A stretch of 9,611 bases of DNA, taken from the NCBI GenBank assembly GCA_900555355.1, contig USKV01000044.1:1-9611 (forward strand), in the 5' to 3' direction. Made by a program: the position numbers and the translations under genes. Shown here piece by piece: positions 6,076 to 9,611 of the stretch (position 1 is its first letter; every line of letters begins with the position of its first letter). Source of the stretch: an uncultured Collinsella sp. Its GTDB lineage: Bacteria > Actinomycetota > Coriobacteriia > Coriobacteriales > Coriobacteriaceae. The notes beneath the pieces were generated by a model. That model did not search any database and was not told the DNA's origin. It worked only from the letters and a program-made list of their open reading frames with translations.

Positions 6076-8526
6076 ATGCTGCAAAAAATCCAACGCTTTG
6101 GCGGGGCAATGTTCGCGCCCGCCATGCTGTTTTCTATATCAGGCCTCATGGTCGGCGTCTCCGCTCTCGCAACGACTGCGGACATCGTCGGCGATCTCGC
6201 CGTATACGGAACCCCTTGGTACGCTTTTTGGACCATCATCCAGCGCGGCTCGTGGACGGTCTTTAAACGCCTCCCGCTCCTTTTTGCCGTAGCGCTGCCC
6301 ATCGGTCTTGCCCAAAAACAACCGGCTCGTTGCTGCCTCGAGGCTCTCGTCGCCTATTTTGCCTACTGCTTCTTTTTGAGCGAGATCATTAAGCTGAGCG
6401 GAGACAATCTTGGACTTAAGTACCCGTCGTCTTTGACCTCCGCTAGCGGCATCACCATCATCGACGGCATCAAGACGCTCGACACCGGCATTATCGGCCC
6501 GCTGGCGGTATCGGCAACCGTCGTTGCCATCCATGACCGCTTCTACGATGCCAAGGTTCCCGATTGGCTCGGCACCTTCTCGGGCTCCTCGCTGGTCTAC
6601 CTCATCAGCTTTTTTGCCGTGTTTGCCCTTGCTGCTATCTCGGCCGCCATCGTGCCCTACGTATACGATGTAACCGATACGCTGCGTCACGCGCTTGCAG
6701 GCGTCGGTCCCTTTGGCGTGGGCATCTTTGTCTTTTTAGAACGAGCACTCGAGCCCTTTGGCCTGCACCACCTGCTCTACATGCCAATCTACTACGACAA
6801 CCTGGTCATTAACGACGGCATCTACGCCACGTGGAGCAGTTTGCTCCCCATCCTCTCCCATAGCACGCGCCCCCTTAATGAACTTGCGCCGTGGGCCGGT
6901 TTTACCGCCACCGGCTGGGTCAAGCTCTTTGGCCTTCCTGCCATCGCAGCTGCGTTCTACTCCACCGCAAAACCCGAGCGCCGCGCCGGCCTCAGGGTCA
7001 TCCTTGTTCCCGCCATCATCGCCTCGGTGGTTTGCGGCGTTACCGAGCCACTCGAGTTTCTCTTTATGTTCACCCACCCCGGGCTCTTTTTGCTCTACGC
7101 CGTCTTATCGTCTTGCCTTGCCACAACCATGAATCTCTTTGGCATCGTCGGCATCTTCTCGGGCGGCCTGATGGAGATGGCAGCCTTCAACTTTATTCCG
7201 CTCATGCGCACGCATGCCGGTGCCTATCTTTTGGCGCTCGGTATCGGCCTTGCCTTTAGCCTCATCTTTTTTGTTAGTTTTCGAGCACTCATCTTGGTCT
7301 ATGACCTTAAGACGCCGGGCCGCGAGGATCATGTTGCCAATCGCGCGGCAATCGATCGTTTAACGGAAAGCGGCTTTGCCAAAGAGCAATCTCCCAATGA
7401 CGAGGTCAATAGTCGATCCGATCAAGATCACGTCCTCGCTGAGCGGGTAATTCAGCTTTTAGGTGGCGTTGGCAATATTGTGGGCGCAACCAACTGTGCC
7501 ACGCGCCTGCGCGTCGAGGTCGCAGACCCTTCCATCGTTGCAGATAACGCGTCGTTTGTCGCGGTGGGCGCCAAGGGCCTCATCATTACGGACAAGACCG
7601 CCCAGGTGATCATCGGCATCTCCGTTCCCCGCGTTAAAGAGCATTTTGACCAGATCATGGGCCTCGAGCCGGGATTTGTGCCCACCACCTCGGCCTCCCC
7701 TGCCGCCAGCGCAGCCCATAAGCGCGGCGATATCTGCTTCTTCGATATCGACGGAACGCTCGCCTGGCAAGACCCCAGGCTCGCCCAAGACCTTCCCGAA
7801 GACGAGCGGGACCTCTCCCCCTATCCCAACGAGGCGGTCTCGCAGGCCATCCGCGATTTCGTTGCAAATGGCAACATGGCCTTTATCTGCACGGGACGTA
7901 CCCTCAGCTGCATCCACCCCAAACTTCTTGAGCTGCCTTGGACCGGCATCGTCTGTCTTGCGGGCGGTTACGCCGAGATCAACGGACACGCAATTCGCGA
8001 TCTGTCGATGACGCCCAGCATGCTGCAGCGCCTTGCCCCCTATCTTGAGCAGTCGGGCGAGGTCATCCGCTTTGAGGGCCTCAACGGCGTCGTGCGCATG
8101 AGTGCCGATGCCCCCGATGCCCCCGGATACGCGCGCACCCTGGGCGACGCAGTCACGCAGCTGCAACATTACAGTGCCTACAAGATCTTGATGTCTACAT
8201 CGCTCGCCAGCCGCATCGCTCAAGATAAGGCACTTGAGCCGCTGCTGTGCTTTAACGAGCTCGAACTCGAGGTAACCGAAATCTCGCCCCGCGAATGCAC
8301 GAAGCGTGGGGGCATCCAGTCTGTACTCGACGCCCTCGATCCCCACCACGGAACCGTATACGGCATCGGCGACGCCAGCAATGACGTCTCGCTGATGAAC
8401 GCCGTCGATGTCGGTATCGCCATGGGCAATGCGCCGGACTATCTCAAGGATAAGGCCGATTACGTGACCGACACCGTCAATCACGACGGTGTCGTTGCGG
8501 CGCTCGAGCATTTTGGGCTGATTTAG
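6076..8526 (+). CDS. PTS alpha-glucoside-type EIICB permease fused to a C-terminal HAD-IIB phosphatase
   Basis: This 816-residue membrane protein should import and phosphorylate a sugar and carries its own phosphatase domain. The EIIC channel spans residues 1 to about 415. Its N-terminus MLQKIQRFGGAMFAP is nearly that of MalP/GlvC maltose and alpha-glucoside permeases; ERALEPFGLHH (222-232), GVTEPLEF (321-328) and LKTPGRE (411-417) are conserved family segments. EIIB is about 452-530, with the phosphorylatable Cys474 in ATNCATRLRV. A Pro/Ala/Ser-rich linker (531-549) leads to a HAD-IIB domain (551-816) with every catalytic motif: DIDGT (Asp557, Asp559), TGR (606-608), Lys743 and GDASND (765-770). 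GGAAGG six bases before the ATG fixes the start. There is no EIIA domain, so an EIIA from elsewhere is needed. Ordinary MalP/GlvC proteins end after EIIB at roughly 525-540 residues. HAD-IIB enzymes include trehalose- and sucrose-phosphate phosphatases, so hydrolysis of the imported disaccharide phosphate is a reasonable inference. No 6-phospho-alpha-glucosidase gene is present in the window. Confidence 0.93.
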   Translation: MLQKIQRFGGAMFAPAMLFSISGLMVGVSALATTADIVGDLAVYGTPWYAFWTIIQRGSWTVFKRLPLLFAVALPIGLAQKQPARCCLEALVAYFAYCFFLSEIIKLSGDNLGLKYPSSLTSASGITIIDGIKTLDTGIIGPLAVSATVVAIHDRFYDAKVPDWLGTFSGSSLVYLISFFAVFALAAISAAIVPYVYDVTDTLRHALAGVGPFGVGIFVFLERALEPFGLHHLLYMPIYYDNLVINDGIYATWSSLLPILSHSTRPLNELAPWAGFTATGWVKLFGLPAIAAAFYSTAKPERRAGLRVILVPAIIASVVCGVTEPLEFLFMFTHPGLFLLYAVLSSCLATTMNLFGIVGIFSGGLMEMAAFNFIPLMRTHAGAYLLALGIGLAFSLIFFVSFRALILVYDLKTPGREDHVANRAAIDRLTESGFAKEQSPNDEVNSRSDQDHVLAERVIQLLGGVGNIVGATNCATRLRVEVADPSIVADNASFVAVGAKGLIITDKTAQVIIGISVPRVKEHFDQIMGLEPGFVPTTSASPAASAAHKRGDICFFDIDGTLAWQDPRLAQDLPEDERDLSPYPNEAVSQAIRDFVANGNMAFICTGRTLSCIHPKLLELPWTGIVCLAGGYAEINGHAIRDLSMTPSMLQRLAPYLEQSGEVIRFEGLNGVVRMSADAPDAPGYARTLGDAVTQLQHYSAYKILMSTSLASRIAQDKALEPLLCFNELELEVTEISPRECTKRGGIQSVLDALDPHHGTVYGIGDASNDVSLMNAVDVGIAMGNAPDYLKDKADYVTDTVNHDGVVAALEHFGLI

Positions 8527-8595
8527 GCGCGCTCCATCAAACGCACGCCCGTTGTCCCAAATCGCCAAAACTGCCGCGCCAAACGCCCTAATGTG

Positions 8596-8618
8596 GCAAT
8601 ATGTTGTCTGCATATTGC
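8596..8618. repeat. 8-bp inverted repeat upstream of the polyprenyl synthase gene
   Basis: GCAATATG (8596-8603) and CATATTGC (8611-8618) are perfect complements separated by seven bases. There is no T-tract after it, so it does not look like a terminator for the PTS gene. Its position 22 bases before the synthase start and its AT-rich arms fit an operator or a small leader hairpin. No regulator is identified. The rest of the 113-base gap between the PTS stop and the synthase start holds no clear terminator. Confidence 0.45.
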
Positions 8619-8639
8619 ATCAACGCAACCTCAGAAAGA

Positions 8640-9611
8640 ATGCGAGAACCCGTGTCCAGTCCGTTTACCAGCTTTTTAGCCCAGCACTTTGACCAGATTA
8701 ACGACTATCTGGCCACGTTCTTTGACGGACAGGCGACCTCTGCCGATATCGAGCGCTACCTGTATACCCCGCTCTCGGCTTTTACGGCCAACGCCGGCAA
8801 GCGCCACCGCCCGCTTATCTGTATGCTCGCCGCAACCGCAGTGGGCGGTAGCTTTGAGAGCGCCCGCAGCGCCGCGGCAGCCATCGAGCATTTCCAGTCG
8901 GGCGCGCTGATCCACGACGACATCGCCGACAACGGACAGCTTCGTCGAGGCAAGCCCTGCATGCACCTTACCGAGGGCACGGGCCTTGCCATCAATTGCG
9001 GCGACTTGGCGCTCACCATGGTCACCAAGACGGTTCTCGACGACCCCACGCTGGAGTCCGACGTGAAGCTGCGCGTGCTCCACGAGCTTACCGAGATGAT
9101 CGTCCGCACCATCGAGGGTCAAGCGCTCGACCTGGGTTGGGTCCGTGACGGGCGCTTTGATATCTCGGTTGATGACTACCTGGACATGGCGACGCACAAG
9201 ACCGCGTTTTACAGCGGAGCCACGCCGCTTGCCGCCGGAGCCATTATCGGCGGCGGCAGCGATGAGCAAATCGAAGCGCTGCGCGCCTTTGGCCTACACA
9301 CAGGCCTCGCCTTTCAGATTCAGGACGACCTGCTCAACCTTGTCGGCACTAAGGAAGCCGCCAACAAGGACTTCCGCACCGACATCACCGAGGGCAAGCG
9401 CACGCTTATCGCCGTACACGCCCTCTCTGATGAGCGCCACCACGACGAGGTCGAGGCGATTCTTTCCTCAGGCACCGATGATCCCGCGCAGCTCGCACGC
9501 GCCGTGGAGATCTTCCAGGAGACCGGCTCCATCGATTACGCCCACACTTACGCGCTCGACCTGACCGCTAAGGCCAAAGCGGCCATCGAGAACGTTGAGC
9601 TTGATCCGCAC
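8640..9611 (+). CDS. Trans-polyprenyl diphosphate synthase (FPP/GGPP synthase family), C-terminus outside window
   Basis: This cytoplasmic enzyme condenses isopentenyl diphosphate with allylic diphosphates to make C15-C20 or longer precursors of quinones and cell-wall lipid carriers. About 324 residues are visible, so only a short C-terminal piece is missing. NAGKRHRPLI matches the conserved GKRxRP substrate-binding segment. The first aspartate-rich motif is DDIAD at 8916-8930, followed by QLRRGKP. The conserved GQALDLGW and HKTAFY segments follow, and the second motif is QDDLLN at 9321-9338, with Asn in place of the last Asp. The start is uncertain: ATG 8640 and GTG 8652 are in frame with only weak Shine-Dalgarno candidates (AGAAAG, GAG), and ATG 8601 is also in frame but inside the inverted repeat. 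It is a housekeeping gene with no evident link to the sugar genes. Product chain length cannot be read with confidence. Confidence 0.93.
   Translation, partial: MREPVSSPFTSFLAQHFDQINDYLATFFDGQATSADIERYLYTPLSAFTANAGKRHRPLICMLAATAVGGSFESARSAAAAIEHFQSGALIHDDIADNGQLRRGKPCMHLTEGTGLAINCGDLALTMVTKTVLDDPTLESDVKLRVLHELTEMIVRTIEGQALDLGWVRDGRFDISVDDYLDMATHKTAFYSGATPLAAGAIIGGGSDEQIEALRAFGLHTGLAFQIQDDLLNLVGTKEAANKDFRTDITEGKRTLIAVHALSDERHHDEVEAILSSGTDDPAQLARAVEIFQETGSIDYAHTYALDLTAKAKAAIENVELDPH

Noticed and set aside
7459..8613. Minus-strand open frame of 384 codons opposite the PTS-HAD gene
   Set aside because: It lies opposite conserved EIIB and HAD catalytic motifs and shows no recognisable domain; high-GC codon bias explains the open frame.
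1..9611. CRISPR arrays, tRNA/rRNA genes, insertion sequences
   Set aside because: No regularly spaced repeats, transposase motifs or tRNA-like cloverleaf sequences were seen on reading both strands.

Overview
The window joins DNA from two unrelated bacteria. Positions 2-1165 encode the middle of Mfd, the transcription-repair coupling factor, and its protein sequence is of Bacteroidales type. From about position 1160 onward the sequence looks like a high-GC member of the Coriobacteriia (Collinsella-like), judged from codon use, carbohydrate-transport gene content and lipoprotein style. This taxonomic reading is from memory of the families, not from a search. The two halves meet inside two broken genes over about 18-21 bases that can be read as either gene. 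An assembly or library chimera between two gut organisms is the simplest explanation.

The Coriobacteriia-like part has three blocks. (1) A minus-strand carbohydrate ABC import operon at 4820-1160: Tat-type lipoprotein binding protein, MalF-type permease, MalG-type permease, and a truncated UgpC/MsmK-type ATPase. A strong 13-bp intercistronic hairpin follows the binding-protein gene. (2) A GntR/HutC-family regulator with a UTRA domain on the minus strand (5846-5127). It is followed by a terminator with 19-bp perfect arms and is divergent from a plus-strand PTS gene (6076-8526). (3) A plus-strand trans-polyprenyl diphosphate synthase (8640 to the window edge), cut near its C-terminus.

The PTS gene is the most interesting item. 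It encodes an alpha-glucoside-type EIICB permease (MalP/GlvC-like) fused through a short Pro/Ala/Ser linker to a complete HAD-IIB (Cof-type) phosphatase domain. No EIIA domain and no phospho-alpha-glucosidase gene lie in the window. My inference is that one polypeptide imports and phosphorylates an alpha-linked disaccharide and then removes the phosphate.

Four operator-like sites resemble the GTNTANAC consensus of HutC-type GntR regulators and the TTGTATATACAA operator known for Bacillus TreR. Two exact GTTTAAAC sites lie between the regulator and PTS genes, and two related sites lie upstream of the ABC operon. This suggests that one TreR-like repressor controls itself, the PTS fusion and the ABC importer, giving two import routes for related alpha-glucosides.
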